Shown here one piece after another: positions 9,669 through 22,900 of a stretch of 64,000 nt of DNA (positions are counted from its first letter, which is position 1; the number at the start of each line of letters is the position of its first letter). Both the position numbers and the translations under genes were made by a program. The notes under the pieces were generated by a model that had not been told where the DNA came from, ran no database searches, and worked only from the letters and a program-made list of their open reading frames with translations. Source of the stretch: Erythrocercus mccallii (Eukaryota; Chordata; Aves; Passeriformes; Dicruridae); NCBI GenBank assembly GCA_013397435.1, contig VZRG01000357.1, positions 62,001 through 126,000 on the forward strand, in the 5' to 3' direction.

Positions 9669-10001
9669 GTAAAGGAAGCTGCCCAGCAGCCACAGATGGT
9701 CTTCACTGTCCGTCACGCCACCGTTGCCTTCCAGACGGACGGAGACACGTGGAGAGAGCAGAAGGAAAAGAAAGCTGCCCTCATGGTGGGCATCCTTATC
9801 GGGGTCTTCGTGCTCTGCTGGATCCCCTTCTTCATCACAGAGCTCATCAACCCACTCTGCTCATGTGACATCCCACCTGTTTGGAAGAGCATTTTTCTAT
9901 GGCTGGGCTATTCAAATTCCTTTTTTAATCCACTAATTTACACTGCTTTCAACAAAAACTACAACAATGCCTTCAGGAACCTATTCTTTAGGCAGCAGTG
10001 A
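9669..10001 (+). CDS. HTR5A: 5-hydroxytryptamine receptor 5A, exon 2 (residues 247-356)
   Basis: This exon continues in phase 0 as VKEAAQQPQMVFTVRHATV, characteristic of the 5-HT5A third intracellular loop, then DTWREQKEK leading into helix 6. It carries the helix 6 motif C296-W297-I298-P299, helix 7 with N333-P334-L335-I336-Y337, and a short cytoplasmic tail ending RNLFFRQQ before TGA at 9999-10001. The joined protein is 356 residues, against 357 from memory for human HTR5A. No frameshift or lost key residue is seen, so the gene looks functional. The open frame extends 39 codons upstream into the intron by chance. Confidence 0.95.
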   Translation, partial: VKEAAQQPQMVFTVRHATVAFQTDGDTWREQKEKKAALMVGILIGVFVLCWIPFFITELINPLCSCDIPPVWKSIFLWLGYSNSFFNPLIYTAFNKNYNNAFRNLFFRQQ

Positions 10002-10540
10002 GAAGAAGAGGCTTTCTTGCTGCCCCAGGAAGCTGATTTTGAGTGTCAGTGATTCTGACCAAATTCCTGAGGAAATTCAAAGCCACAGATGCTGAGGTGA
10101 TGCTCAAAATGCATCACCATGGGTCGTACGTCCCAGAAACAGTCCCAGTCCCTAGGCAGCCTCTCCATCCCAGCCTCTTAGCTGCTATTTTTCTTGCAAG
10201 TAGCATGTAAGGGCTTCTCCTACCAGCAGCCTGGCATCCTTGCTCCAGTGCCCTGCTGTGTTCCTCCTGCCTCCCCAGTGATGCTCTGTTTGGTGACATC
10301 AAAGGTGCAGAGGAGTCCACGGGCAAAGAAACGTTGTTTTGGCCACTGCTGGTATCTCCCAGCAGTAATGAGCTTGTTGAAAAGCAAATGTGCAAAGCTG
10401 GGACCCTATAACATCAGGAGGTTTTGTGATTACATTTGAGAGTATTTTATGGCTTGGCTGAAAACATGGTTTGTCCTGTCTTTCACTGGTAAAGACTGCA
10501 AAGTGTTTGTTTTTTTGGGGAATAAAAGCCTTGGTAAGGG
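10002..10540 (+). other. HTR5A: Probable HTR5A 3' UTR
   Basis: Noncoding sequence after the stop, running to the first canonical poly(A) signal. No repeat is recognisable. The extent is inferred from the signal alone, and later sites are possible. Confidence 0.55.
10521..10526 (+). terminator. HTR5A: Candidate HTR5A poly(A) signal AATAAA
   Basis: AATAAA lies 520 bases after the stop codon, in the context GGGGAATAAAAGCC. It is the first canonical hexamer noted downstream. Use of this site is not shown by the sequence alone. Confidence 0.5.
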
Positions 10541-13500
10541 TTAAGTGCAGACTGCAAGTACCAAGCTTTTGCTCACATACTTTGGGAACAGCAAATTGTA
10601 TCTCTTTGCTTTTGGAGTCTATGTACCAGTTTTTTCTTTTTAAAAGGAAACTTATTGTGAACGCTTAATGCATGGTGCACCCTGGAATGAGAGAGAATGC
10701 ATGGGAAACTCACCTCTCCTTCCCTGACTGCTACGTGTGATCATCTGCCTCAGACCTTTATGTTCAGAAATACTGGCTGTAAATGCTAATCTTCGTGCCT
10801 GTTGTTTCCCATTTTAAAACATAAATGTATTTTGAGCAGCTGTGGGCAGATTTCCTGTTGTTTCAGGGGATGCAAGGGGTGTATTTCGAGTTGCCTTTCA
10901 ATGAGGAGCCGTGTTTTACTATTTGAGTGCAATGCAGAACTTGAAACCAAAGCAAAAACCCCACTTTATTTCCATGAGCACTGGGTTGCAGGCAAAGGGC
11001 ACTTAATGACAGGTGATATTTCTTTCTGGAAGCATAACCAAACCATGGAGTTTCTGTCCTGCAAGGACCAGACTAGAACATTTCTTTTTTTGCCCACCTG
11101 TCCTCCTCTTCCTGCCCCTCTAAGGCTCCATCCTGCATGGTTGTTACTGCCTCTGTTGCCTCCCTGCCTTTCATATTGCCAACTTAATTACAGTAGTTGG
11201 CATTTCACTCCTAGAATTAGAGTTACACATTTTATACTGTGCTGCTGAAAGATTGACAGGTCTGCAGATAAAGGAATGCATTAATTTTGATTTAGTTCTG
11301 GGGCAGTCACTGAAATCAGACCACAACTAAAACGGTGGAAAAATACACAAGATGGAAATCAGAATGATCTGATTTCATGTCAGATATCTCAAGAAGAGAT
11401 AAGAGGGAAAGATGTCAATAAATGATGGTAAAGCTCCCTGGGGTTGGATAGTATCAACTTCTATCTGTAGTAGATAGTGAGACATCAGATGTTAAAATTG
11501 TCACAGGTCCTTTAAACCAGTCAAAAATCCTAGCAGAGTTGGCGATAAAAGCCCTGTTTCTTTTGCTGTCTCTGGACAGGTGAAAATGGATGCAGAGGTC
11601 AAGGTGCTATTGAAGTGTTACAGCCCTTTCAGGACCAGTTGGACAAACATCCATCAGCACTGACATGGACATAGTTGATCCTGCCTTTTGTAGGATAGCC
11701 CTTGAGATCTTCCTTAACACCGTCTTATAAAATTCCGTTAGAAATACTGGGTAAAACCCTGCCCTCACTGAAGGCAATGGACAATTTTTCAGTGATTTCA
11801 AACGAATCAGATTTTTATGTGGCATGTCTTGTCTCGTAAAAGCGTAGTTTTAATGTTAATTAATTCAAGGAGAAGATGGGTGAGGTGGGAGTAATTTTCT
11901 AACTCCCATGAAAGAGGCTCTGACCTGCCCCCTACCATGGGCCAGTCTTTACAACTAGTAAAGAGCATTTTCTTTCTTTGTTACATATTTTAAAATATTA
12001 TTAGTGACATCTCTGATGTATGACGAATTGTAATAAACTCTTGAGCTGCTTTTTTTTACTGAGTATATAAAGGCTGTGCTGCTTTCTCTGGACAGTCCAT
12101 CACTGATGCTGAGTTGTTCTGTTTGGGAATTGCCGCTTTTGTTGTGCCAAGGTTGTTTAGCCAAAAATAACTTGGAAAAAAATGCTTCCTTGTTCAAGCC
12201 AGAACTTCAAATAAGCTTGGTGGTGCCTGAAAGTAGAAGGCTACTTCTTAGGCCCACAAAGTGACTCTTTAAACACTTTAAAGCATGGATTACCTGGGAA
12301 GTTGGGCCTTAGTTCCCCATTTTCACACCCAACATCATGTCTGCACAACTCCATGTCAGTCCCAGCTGTGTCCATGCCATTTTTATTTGCTCTTTGATAA
12401 GTATTGCAGATTCTCTTGTTCTGTTGTATGGAGTCGTTGTACAGGCTGTGGAATCAGCTGCAGACTCAGATTAATGTCCACTGCAAGCAGACAAAGGTTA
12501 AACTCAAATCAGTGGGAAATTCCCTACTTTTGTTGCAATTTGGTGCTGGGGTGAAGCTCCCTTTCATTACACCCTCTGTTTATTCATGCTGTGCCTTAAA
12601 CAATGACAGAGAGACAGGAGATAATTTTAAAGTGACACTAGATAATTCTAATTTGCCTGTAGTCATGAGTATTCCACCATCATGTTGTAAATTACACTCA
12701 CATTTGTTTGACAGGCCACATCTGATACAATAATTTCCTGCAAAAAATCAGCTTCCAGTTGGTCATAAGATTTGTTCTTTTAAATCTTGACAAAATTAAC
12801 AGCTTTTGTATTGGCCAATTCCTGCAGCTCATACTTGAGACCTAATGCCGTGGGTTTTCTTTTGAATATCATTCCTGCAATGCAACATGACCAGGCAGGG
12901 AAAACGCCGATATTCTGGAGGTTGCACTGCAGAATCATACTGAAACATGCCACAATGGTCTCAGCTCAGGGAAGCGGCACACAGACACCTGGACATCTGA
13001 TCCAGGCTCCCAGGCTTTTTACAAACCTCTCATTATTCAAACACAGATGCTGAGTGGGCTCCCAGAGATGCAAATCATGTTTGAAGACATAGGCAACCAC
13101 AGCTTCAAAGGAAGCATCTTGTACCTCCTTGTTCTCATTTATACACAGAATCAGTGGTGTGAAGAGATCTGCCTCACCGAGGCTTTGTGAGGATTAATTA
13201 CTAAATGTTTATCATGTACCAGGAAGGTGGAACACTCTGGTTTGAATGCTGAACAGCGTTATAAATTGGACTTCTATTTAATTCCTAGGAAGAACGTTAT
13301 TACCCATTATTATTGAATTTTGTACGCAATTTAATGGCTTTATAATACTTCCAGAATAGATTTAACTAACCTGCTCCCACTTACAATTAATTTAGTTGCC
13401 TCTGAGTGCCCTGACAATCCAAGGAACATCTGTATGGGAGCTCGGTAGTGAGGGCAGCGTGTGCTGAATTCCAGCTGCTGCTGAGTGTCTCTGCATGACG

Positions 13501-14235
13501 CTGAGCGTCTGCTGTCAAGGTTCAAGGAGCAGCAGCTCTCTAGGCAGTCTGCTCTGGGTTTCTGTTCCTTTTTAGGGAAGAAAGAAAAGGTCATTGAAGA
13601 ATGCCCGTGGATTACATGACAGGTTGGCTAACTACCTTCCTCCTCCACCTGTTGGGTTCTCTTCTCATTACAGGCAAGGCAGGCAGGTGACTCCAGGACA
13701 TGCACAGACCCTACACAGCCAGAGGTGAGCCACACATGACTTCATCCCCCGGTAATTTTCTGAGGCTTTTCATAAAAATTACTGCTAGGAGACTTGTCCT
13801 TTGGACTGTCAGCAGCAGCTGAAAGTGGGAGTTTCCTGAAAGTAAAGCTGCAGGTAATTAAAGAAATTTCACCCAACAAAGGTAATTAATGACTATTCTT
13901 TCCAGTGATTGCAGTGGTGAGGTGCGACTGACAAAGCGTCAGAGAGATTTCTGCAAGGCAGTGGTTTGAGCTGCTTTGTTCATCGTGTTTTACTCTTGGA
14001 CCCCTTATTTTATCACCACTGCTAGACCATCCCCCTGAGACTCCAGCAAAGTCATGGTGAAAATGATACAGGCACCATGAATGCTCCATGTAAGAACAGT
14101 GGGGAGAAACATCCATGACAAAATTAGCATCCCCACTGCAATACAGCTTGGCATGAAAATCATGACATTTCCAGCATTTCATTGAGTTTAAGAGATGGCC
14201 AAAGAGCTCTTTAAATCCTCGTTATTTTTAGTTAC
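10541..14235. other. Intergenic, no gene recognised
   Basis: Mixed unique sequence downstream of HTR5A. The longest open frame (10802-11248, 148 codons) has no recognisable domain. No young repeats were seen. Confidence 0.5.
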
Positions 14236-14239
14236 ACCG

Positions 14240-14640
14240 AGGTGCTGAGGAAGTTGCAGAAGACTGGAAGAGAGCTGGAGCTGTGCTAGTATTTTAAAAA
14301 GGGAACTTTGGAGAGCCAAGTATTTCTAAGACAAATGCTGTTACTGATTTACAGCTTGAAATTGATCCTTGGCAAAAAAAAAGTGGAAGAGCTGATAAAG
14401 GACTCGGTGAATAAAAATTTACAGGAAATAAATATAATTAAAATAAATCACATTGATGTCTTTGATTGCAGCGCATGGTTCATTGCTGATGGTGATATAA
14501 AGTATTCACTCAATAATGAATCCGACTTGACAACATTCAATGCCTCCATTAAAAATTGAAGAAGAAACCAATATGAGGTTCAAACTGTCCAATACTTGCT
14601 AATGACTTATGGACTGGGAAAGGTGTAAACACAGAAAATA
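14240..14640 (+). mobile_element. Ancient CR1-like LINE remnant
   Basis: AGACTGGAAGAGAGCTGGAG followed by GTGCTAGTATTTTAAAAAGG resembles the reverse transcriptase region of old CR1/L3-type LINEs, and the AT-rich stretch after it keeps the general layout. The sequence is heavily decayed with many stops. The match is by eye to a remembered consensus, so the limits are approximate. Confidence 0.4.
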
Positions 14641-17619
14641 AGGTCACTTCTACAGAGAAGTGAAGATGAGAAGCTGGCATGAGGGAAAGGCACATGTCCA
14701 GGAGCAGCAGGATGGAGCCTTGGTTGCAGGAGGAGAGACAAGGCTGTGATGGGGCACATCAGGAGCTGAACATATGGGACTTCTCAGCATTTCAGGAACA
14801 AGCAAGCTTATTTCTTGCCTGTGCATGGGCTTTGTCCAGCTGTGGGTTTTATTCTGGTCACTGGAGGAGGGGCTGAAATTTCAGTTCCTCCTCTTTTTGC
14901 TCCTCCCTCCTCTTTGCCACTGCCAGGCAGTCAGCCTCAGCATTGCCATTCTGGGTCATTTGCCATGCTAGCCAACTCAAATACTGCCCCTAATCATCTT
15001 CAAAAGCAAGGCAGGTGGGCCCTTTCCCTGGATGCCCCAGTGCATTGTTGTTCTCTGTCCATTTCAGCAGTGGGAACAACAGCTTCTGCAATGCTGAAGC
15101 CCCACTGCTGCTGGTGGATGGGACCAAACAGGGCTGGGTGCAGCTCCAGGGGTCATCACTGCCCCACCCATACTCTCTGACAGGAATTAGGATGGGAAAA
15201 GGTAAAACAAGCTATAACCTCTCCTTGGTTTTCTGCTGTAGCCAGTCCCCACAGAACAGTTCCTAATCCTGCTTGTAGTTCCTGCCCTGCTTCTGGTGTG
15301 ACCAAATGTGGCCAGGAAGTCACTACCATGGATCTGGTCATCTCTGCAGGAAGGAGAAAGAGAGGTCATTGCAGCTCAAATTGCAGGAAGAAAGTTCCCT
15401 AGCCCTGACTGCCCTCCTGGGAAAGGACACAAAATCCATGTGGCTGAGATACCCACTCTGCCCAGTTCAGCCCCTTCCCACTGGCAGCTGCAGAGGGTGG
15501 GCACCTCTGTATCTTTCCAAACTGCCTGCTGCTCACCGGGTCCTTAGTCTGTGCAAGTGTTGGACTGAAACATTGCGTTTTTCGTCAGTTCAGGGCTGCA
15601 GCCTGAGGTTAGTGCTCCTTCCTTGTGCCTTTCCATCCCCAAGTCGTGGTTAAGCACAGGTGCCACCAGCCTCGGTTGCTGGCACAGAGGAGGGCAGCCT
15701 ATCAAAATTAGCATCTCTGTTGGTAAGGAAAACCTCCATGTCTCTGGGCTCAAGATGCCAGACCAATAGCTGAGGTGCCACAAAACCCCAAGATCTGCTT
15801 CTTCCTGCCTGATTCAATGTTTGGATCACCTGGTTCTTCACAAGATACCTGACTGGGCAGTTCCAAAGCTTAAACCGTGCTCAGTCAGGTTCACCTTGCT
15901 AAGATCTATTACATGTCCAACCTTTTTACTGCTCCCCTGTGGTGCTGGTCTGGAGCTCTGGCTCTCAGGAGACCATTCACACATTGGTTGGGGTGCTGCC
16001 TCTGCAACATCTCCCTGGCATGGCACGGCTGGACCAAACAGGGCTGTTTCCAACCCCAAAGAGCCTGTGTAACATAGACCGTGGCAAAAATTAATGTGAT
16101 CACCTTCTAGATCTGCTAACAGCCTGGTCTCCTGCCCCATAAGCTACATGTACTGCTGTCAGGCAGACTTTAGAGGGGAGAAGTAGAGCCCATGGTCACG
16201 TATTTTCACAGTTTGAGTGGAGACCTGCCTTTGAGGAGAGGGAGGAATAATTTTGATGCATTGCCAAATAGCTCTTTCGGTGTGCACTGGAGCATATGGA
16301 GCCTCTCGCACAATTGCCCAGGAGCTGCAGTTCTGTGATGTTTTTTTTTCTCTCCTCAGCTGCTCACCTGATGCCAAAGTTTCCAGGTGCATTAAGGCAG
16401 GATGCTCCTGCCGTGCATCTTGGACCTTCCACCTGCCCATCACGGCGCTGGAGTGAATATTAAACAGACAGCAGATGCAAAGTGCAAGCACACTTGCTGG
16501 CCCAAGGGGTCACTCAATATCTGGAGTTTGAATGGAAAAAGAAACGGAGAACCCATGGTATTAAGTAATGAAGCTTTTCTGAGACTTTTAAAAAGGAGGG
16601 AGGTAGATGGTGAGGAGAGGTGATGCAGCAGGCAGCCACGCTCCTCTGCTTCCCGCAGCTTTGCAGCACAAACCACAGCCTTACGGGGATTTCAGAGCAC
16701 ATTAGTCTGACCAAAGCCCTCGGGCTACTTTATAAGCTGTTAATAGTTGCCAACCAAAATCAGTGTCAGGGCTGTTTCTTGTTAAAATGAGTATTTAGGG
16801 CACCTGGAGAGCACTGTAAGTAGCATAAACGCTATAAATTCGTTCTGAAACCATCAAATTGGCCAATGCTTGCATGCAGAACCTAGCAAAAAACTTTTAA
16901 ATGAAATTTATTTTACAGCAAATCTGCTGCTGCTCATCAGATCAGCTTCTCCACCACTGTTACTCACACATCTCCAAGACACCACGTACCCACCCACTGT
17001 GTGTGCACTGCAGCACCTTCCCCTGGTGATTCCACAGGTGACAATCCTGCAGGGATTGTGTCCTGGATTCCCCAGCATGCGGTGCAAGGCAGCACCTCCT
17101 GCCCCTCCCTGGTCATCTGGCCTTCAGGGTACACTGATGTGGACAGGGTATGTCTGGGTGTGGGGCGGCTGGGCTGTTTTTCAGAGCCCCGTTCCTCGTC
17201 CTTCTGTCCTGCAGCCCCGGCTGAGCAGCAGCTCCCGCTCCACACCGCTTCTCTCGGCTCCCTTCTTACTCTTGGAGATGGCCCGAGGAGTTCCTCCATG
17301 GTTTGGTGGAGCCTATTTCCCTCTGCAGAGCCGTGGTGGTGCTCCCAGAGTCAGGGCTGCTCCTCAAGGGCCCACGGAGAAGGTAATCACCAGATAAATG
17401 GAATGGGTCATGAAGCCCCCGATCAAATGGGGTGATAAAACACTGGCGAGCTGCCCTGGAATCCCTCTGAGATTGCAATGGGCTTGGGCGCTTCATAAGC
17501 ATAAAGTAGGCGTGATCCTCACTGAGAGGGATGCTGAGGGAAAAGGGGGAATTGTCTCAGGCCCGGTCTCCATCGCTGTTAGCGAGGGAGGCGTTAATTC
17601 CTTCCAGGAGCCCGTTCTT
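14641..17619. other. Intergenic, no gene recognised
   Basis: Unique sequence of rising GC content toward 17.2-17.6 kb. Open frames up to 175 codons (16870-17397) lack any recognisable domain and overlap open frames on both strands. GC composition explains that better than coding. Confidence 0.5.
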
Positions 17620-18060
17620 AGGGTCCGAGGGGCTCGCACACACCCGCGCAGCGCAGCGGGACCCGCGGCCACCCGGGCTCGGGGACACCGAGGGCATGGA
17701 GAGCGCCGAGCTTCCACCCCAGCTCGTACCTGACCGTGGCGCAAGCCCAGAGCCTGCCGGAGACACGAGAGGTGGCTCTGGGGGCACAGCAGAGGGGTGA
17801 GGAGAGCGCCTGTGCCTGTGTCCCGCCCGGCGGGAACCGCGGGCAGCCGGGCAGCCGGAGCTGCGGGCGGCAGGCAGAGCGCTCTGCCCGCCCCACCGCC
17901 AGCCTCGGCAGCTCCGCAGCCGGGTGACCGCTCCTCACAGCACGGAGGGCACGTAAAAAGCACCATCTGGCCCGCTCACCTTCCCGCTCCGCCGTGACAA
18001 GAGCAGTCTGTTCGGCAAGGCGTGAGCTGAGCCTGCTCGGATGCGCTCCGGGATGGCAGC
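17620..18060. promoter_or_regulatory. Orphan CpG island
   Basis: A hand count finds about 43 CpG dinucleotides in roughly 420 bases, far above the flanks where CpG is rare. GC boxes such as CCCGCCCGGCGGG and CCGCCCCACCGCC are present, with no TATA box. It lies about 7.6 kb past the HTR5A stop and overlaps no recognised exon. Open frames on both strands (157 and 210 codons on minus) look like composition artefacts: Ala/Arg/Pro rich with no domain. CpG islands usually mark promoters or Polycomb-bound developmental elements. A lncRNA promoter or an unrecognised first exon are both possible. Confidence 0.75.
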
Positions 18061-18187
18061 GCAGGGCAGACAGAGACTGATTGTTGCTGGCTTCCTTCTG
18101 CCAGCTGCCATGCAGGGGGGGAACGGAACAACAGCCCTTAGATTGTCCCCAGATGTAGTCCTGAGAGATGACAGGATGCTTAGAGAC

Positions 18188-18210
18188 TTGTTGTTGTTGT
18201 TGTTGTTGTT
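18188..18210. repeat. (TTG)n microsatellite
   Basis: About seven and a half perfect TTG units just beyond the CpG island. Confidence 0.9.
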
Positions 18211-18474
18211 TGAATGGTAATGAAGCACCTAAATAACCTGGATAAGGCAAATTTTAGTGCTGACAGGGCAAGGAAAGGAAAAATGCACTCTAGCACTGAG
18301 CAGGTCCCCTCCAGCTTTGTGAGATGCCTCAATACTGTGCAAAATGAGCAGCATGTTCATGCTGTTCAGCATTGGGATGCTCAGCTTCATGCAGCCCCTC
18401 GTAAGAGGAAAACATATTTCTTGATTACCATGTAGAGCTGCTATAACAGCCCTCTAAACCACAGCAGTGGTCAC

Positions 18475-18608
18475 AAGCCTGACAGGGTTCAGGGAGAGTT
18501 TGGACAACACTCCCTGGCGCATGGTGTGGCTCTTGGGGTTGGTTCTTTGCGAGGTCAGAGCTGGACTCCATGCTCCCTTCCAACTCAGCATATTCCGTGA
18601 TTCTGTGA
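18475..18608 (+). mobile_element. CR1 LINE 3' end fragment
   Basis: CCTGACAGGGTTCAGGGAGA leads into GCATGGTGTGGCTCTTGGGG, then the CCCTTCCAACTCAGCATATT block and the octamer tail CCGTGATTCTGTGA. This is the CR1 subfamily 3' end whose last block reads CCAACTCAG rather than CCAACCC. Confidence 0.85.
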
Positions 18609-19193
18609 AATCCGCTGGCCTCCTTCCTCTGCCTCTTCTCATTGCCCTGAATTTTGAGATGCCTCAGAGCAGAATTTGCACTGCACATTTCCAGACTCCT
18701 TACTTTATCCAGCTTTGCAACGTTTAACACTCCTACTCCTCTCAAAGGCACAGCTACCCAGCCTGGCTCTGGCCAGTCCCAAGTGGGATGTGTCTTCAGC
18801 AAAAAGACATGAAAACCAGAATTATCCACATTGTAGGGTGATGTTATTTCTGAAGAATGACTGGTTTATTTTATGGGGCCAGGATGCAACTTTTTTTTGC
18901 ACAAATGTCCTTAGGAGACTTTATAGACACAGGTGAGTATGGGAGCCTTTTTCTGTCCTTTGCTGTCCAAGCAGAGCAGCACAGAAGACGTGGGAACACA
19001 CACACACCAGTTTCCCATACTAATTGCTCTGAGTTTTCCCACCAAGCATACAGCACTGCATACCTAAACATACCAGGAAAACATGTTATCTTTGGGCACA
19101 ATGATCGGCCCTCACACACTGGAAAATACCAACACAAACAAACACATTTCCTACAAAACATACACACACAAAATCACTCATGCATTTCTTTTT
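18609..19193. other. Intergenic, nothing recognised
   Basis: Unique sequence between two CR1 fragments of opposite orientation. CA-rich near 19000-19165. Confidence 0.5.
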
Positions 19194-19342
19194 AGAATCG
19201 TAGGATGGTTTGGGTTGGAAGAGACCTTAAGGATCATCCAGTTCCAAGCCCCCTGCCACTGGCAGGGACACCTTCCACTGTGCCCCATTCAGCCTGGCTT
19301 TGAAAACCTCCAGGGATGGGGAAGTGATTACACTGCAGCCAC
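19194..19342 (-). mobile_element. CR1 LINE fragment
   Basis: On + it reads AGAATCGTAGGATGGTTTGG, then GTTGGAAGAGACCTTAAGGA and CTGCCACTGGCAGGGACACC, the reverse complement of the CR1 3' end. Similarity fades after CCAGGGATGGGGAAGTGA. Confidence 0.88.
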
Positions 19343-19728
19343 AATTTTAGGGGTTTTTTTTTGTTATTTTGTTCTTGACATGAAATACTGAATGAATGTG
19401 TGAAGGACAAAAAATATGTTTCAGCAAAATGTTAATTATTAAAGCCTCACTCTGATCAAGGATAAAAGGACAGGTGAATCAAAAGTAAACTGATTTTCAC
19501 CAAGGAAAATTGTGATAGCTTGTTAAGTTTTTCTATTGCATCAATTATATGTGATTTGAGGACATAAAACATTTCCTGAGCTCTTCCTGGAGGAGATTAG
19601 CAGAATGTTTTGGTAATCCCTCTAATCCCTCAGGAATCAGTGCTATTTTATTAATCATTATGCCTGAAGGGTTGATGTTCTAGACAGAGGCTGCTACAGA
19701 CAAAGTTAAGAAATGGGACCGAGAGTTC
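19343..19728. other. Intergenic, nothing recognised
   Basis: AT-rich unique sequence between two minus-strand CR1 pieces. Confidence 0.5.
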
Positions 19729-19985
19729 ACAGAGTGGCTGAGGTTGGGTGGAAGTCACCTGGTTCACCCCCCTGCCCAAGCAGGGCCACCTAGAGCTGCT
19801 TGCCCAGGACCATGTCCAGATGGCTTTTGGGTGTCTCCAAGGATGGAGACTCCACACCTGTCCTGGGCAACCTGTGCAAGTGCTCAGGCACCCTTAACAA
19901 AAACAAATTTCCTGATGTTCAGAGCGGACTACCTGTGTTTTCATTTGCCCCCATTGCTTCTGACCCAGTCGCTGGGCGCCACTGG
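19729..19985 (-). mobile_element. CR1 LINE fragment, older subfamily
   Basis: On + it shows CACCCCCCTGCCCAAGCAGG, then CAGGACCATGTCCAGATGGC and CTCCAAGGATGGAGACTCCA, followed by a TGGGCAACCTGTGCAAGTGC block. This is a minus-strand CR1 of the subfamily also seen at 4220-4440. Its octamer tail end is worn away. Confidence 0.82.
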
Positions 19986-22900
19986 ACCTTCTTAAATGGT
20001 CTTTAGCTTTGGACTAACAGGACAGAAAACTTGCAGGGGATTCATTAATTTGGTCTGCAATGTGACAGATAGCTTTATCTCTTCACATTCATACCCTCTC
20101 CTGCAATTAAATGAAGTGTATTGTTCCTGTGTCTGATTGCATGTGGGAGGCAGGGATGTAGTCTCTACTCAGACTTCCAGTGTTCTAGAAATTAATGAAA
20201 AAAAATTCTATATTTCTTTTCAAATAGAGAAAAAATGTTATTGTCTCCTTTTTCTTATTGCCTTGAGGGACCATCAGGAGAATTCTTGTAGCTACATCTC
20301 TCACAAGTATTTAAAGTAGCAAAAGATGTAATAGCTTCTTTTTCCATCTTTTCTTCCTTTAGAAAAAAACCCCTGTGAGTTGCTGGAAGTTGTTTGGTGA
20401 TGTGTGGGTGTATTATGTGTGTGTCTAACTTGCCAGGGGGGAAGCTACTGAAGAATGAGGAGTTTTGCCTACAACTTAAACATCTCTCCTCCAATCACTC
20501 ATTTGACTGGCATTTCAGGGCAAGGACAGTGGTTTGAGGATTAAGGAGCAGTCAGGAGTGTGGAGGTGACAGACAGTGACGTTCAGCTGTGGCTGATGTG
20601 GCAGCACAGCTCTGCAGTTCTGCCGTCAGGTTCATCTGTCCGGGGAGGTGGCAAACTGCCAGTTTGCTGCTCTGTGCTCAGACTCCTCTTCCTCCACGTG
20701 CCTTGTGGGGATCAAAAATGCCCAACCACCCCCGTGCACTGCCAAGGAGGCAGCCCCGTGTGCCTGGCAGCTGTGGGGCACCTTCACTCACAGTTGTGTG
20801 GGTCTTGTGCTGGCTCCTGGATGTGAAGGAAGATCTGACAGGAAGAGTTTTTGGCATCCCTTTGCTGTTCTTGTTGCTTGGTGCCTCTGCTTGAGACAGT
20901 TAAAATGGGCTTTGCAAAGAGGCAGAGCCCAGGTGTGTGAACAGGGGTTATCACTTGAAGATAATCCAGCACATCATGGGTGTGAAAAAGCACTCCACAA
21001 ACCCGTTAGTGAAAGGGTCTGGGAAATACAAACATCTCTTCTTTTAAAATGAGACTTAAATTATATAAACCACGGTTCTGAGAAAAGCTCAGGAATTTAT
21101 TATGTGGGTGTCTTTTTTTTTTGGTGAAATGATAGAGAGCACAGTGGGACTTTCTCCTTTAGCCCAGTATCTTGTTACCCAAATGCCTCCTTGGAGCTGG
21201 TTCATAAAATTTATGCACAATAGCAGGTCTACTACAGCTACATTGCCAGAAAATGGGGAAATGTGTGGGTTTTTAACAGGTTGAAATGCCGTTTCTTTGA
21301 CTACTGGCCATTCTTTGTAAATAAGAACATGAATCTCCAAAGGAAAAATACTGATGCTGTTTCAAGTTCTGTGGTCTCCACAAGAAATCACTCTCTTGCA
21401 GCTGGGTGTTACAGACCAAAAGCTTTACCACTGGCAACTGCAAGCATTACACATATTTTCAATCCTAGAGGCAAAGCATCAGGCTGAACTTCTAACCCTC
21501 AGTTTCATGTCAAAGCACTCACGCTGAAGAAGCCAGAGCCACTGCTTTTTAACCCTTCAGTACTCAGTGGAAATGGATGTTGGATTTGCCAGCTGGATTT
21601 TGGAGAATGTGCTCAAGAAATGAAACATGGATGCACCTGGCTCATGGGTAGGAGCAGCACTTCAAAACATACCTGTTGCTGATGAGTTTTAAACAGGTCC
21701 CATGTGGTTCTTACTTGGTTTTTCAAAATCCTTCAGGCAAACAGCAAGAAATCACCACCCAGATAAGTGTTGTTCTATTGATAACACTTTGCTTTTCTTA
21801 ATTATTGTCAGGTTATTCCCAAGCAATTCTGCACTGCAAGAAGATAGAAGACGCCTGGCTTGAGCAAGGACCATCTTTTTGCCCATACTGTGGCCTGAAG
21901 GCACGACACTGTTCTTTGGGTTGGTGCTATTCTCGTGGTGCTGCCCTGCCTTGTCTGTCCATGGGCTCTGTTTGGGTCCCCACCCCAACCCTGACCTGCC
22001 TGGCCTTGGCTCATCCCTGTCCCCATTCCCACAGAGGTGCCCAACATCACTGAGCTGCTGCTGAAGGCAGCTTGGGAATGCTGTTGAAAGAGGGGAGAGG
22101 TTGTTTCCCACTTTCCATGAGGTTAATACATAAAATATTTATATGTAGCTTCAAGTGCCAGGTTTCTGTCCACAACTTGCTCTTCAGAAGGTTCCTGGAG
22201 GCTCTGCTGTTCCCCTCTGGCCACTGACATGGGCTGCTCCCCTGAGCTCCCTTGCACTGCTGCTGAACCAGACATGGATACCCCAGAAATTCCTAGGCAG
22301 CAGCCCATGTCTAAGCACTGCAGATAGATGCCCAAGGCACGCAGACAGGCAGCGTGGATCTTGCCTTTGATCTGTGCACACACACCCCATCCCCTTTATC
22401 TTTTACTACCTGTTATAAAATCCTTCCCTTCAAAGGGCTGTTGATCCCAGCTCGGGTTTTTTTGCTGCTCCCCTGCTGCAGATTCCAAAAGGATTTATGG
22501 GAGGTGCAAGATGAAAGAAAGGCAGAGAGGAAGAGCTCTCAGAGCAGACAGGTTCTGGTGAGCGGGGTGGGACTGGCAGTGCTGGAGAACAAAACACTCC
22601 TGGCGTTTGCAGCTCAGGTTTCCACGAAGGGAGAGCCGGGAGCTGCTGTGCCAGCACTCGGTAACCTCCCCTGGGTGCTGCCTCAGACCCTCCCTGAGTC
22701 ACACCAGCAGGGAAGGGGCACAGCAACAGCACAGAATAATGGAAGTGGTGAGCTCCTGCTGCCCAAAGGTGACAGCTGGCACTCTGTGCCTCTCTGGAGC
22801 ACACACGGACATTAAGCAGTGACATCTGGGTACAGGGCTGGGTCACTCTTGCAGGACATTTTCCGCCTGCGGCTTGGGAGGTGGGCGTGGAATCCTCAAC

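Noticed and set aside
17493..18250. 157- and 210-codon minus frames over the orphan CpG island
   Set aside because: Ala/Arg/Pro-rich, overlapping in different frames, no family recognised. CpG-rich DNA lacks stop codons.
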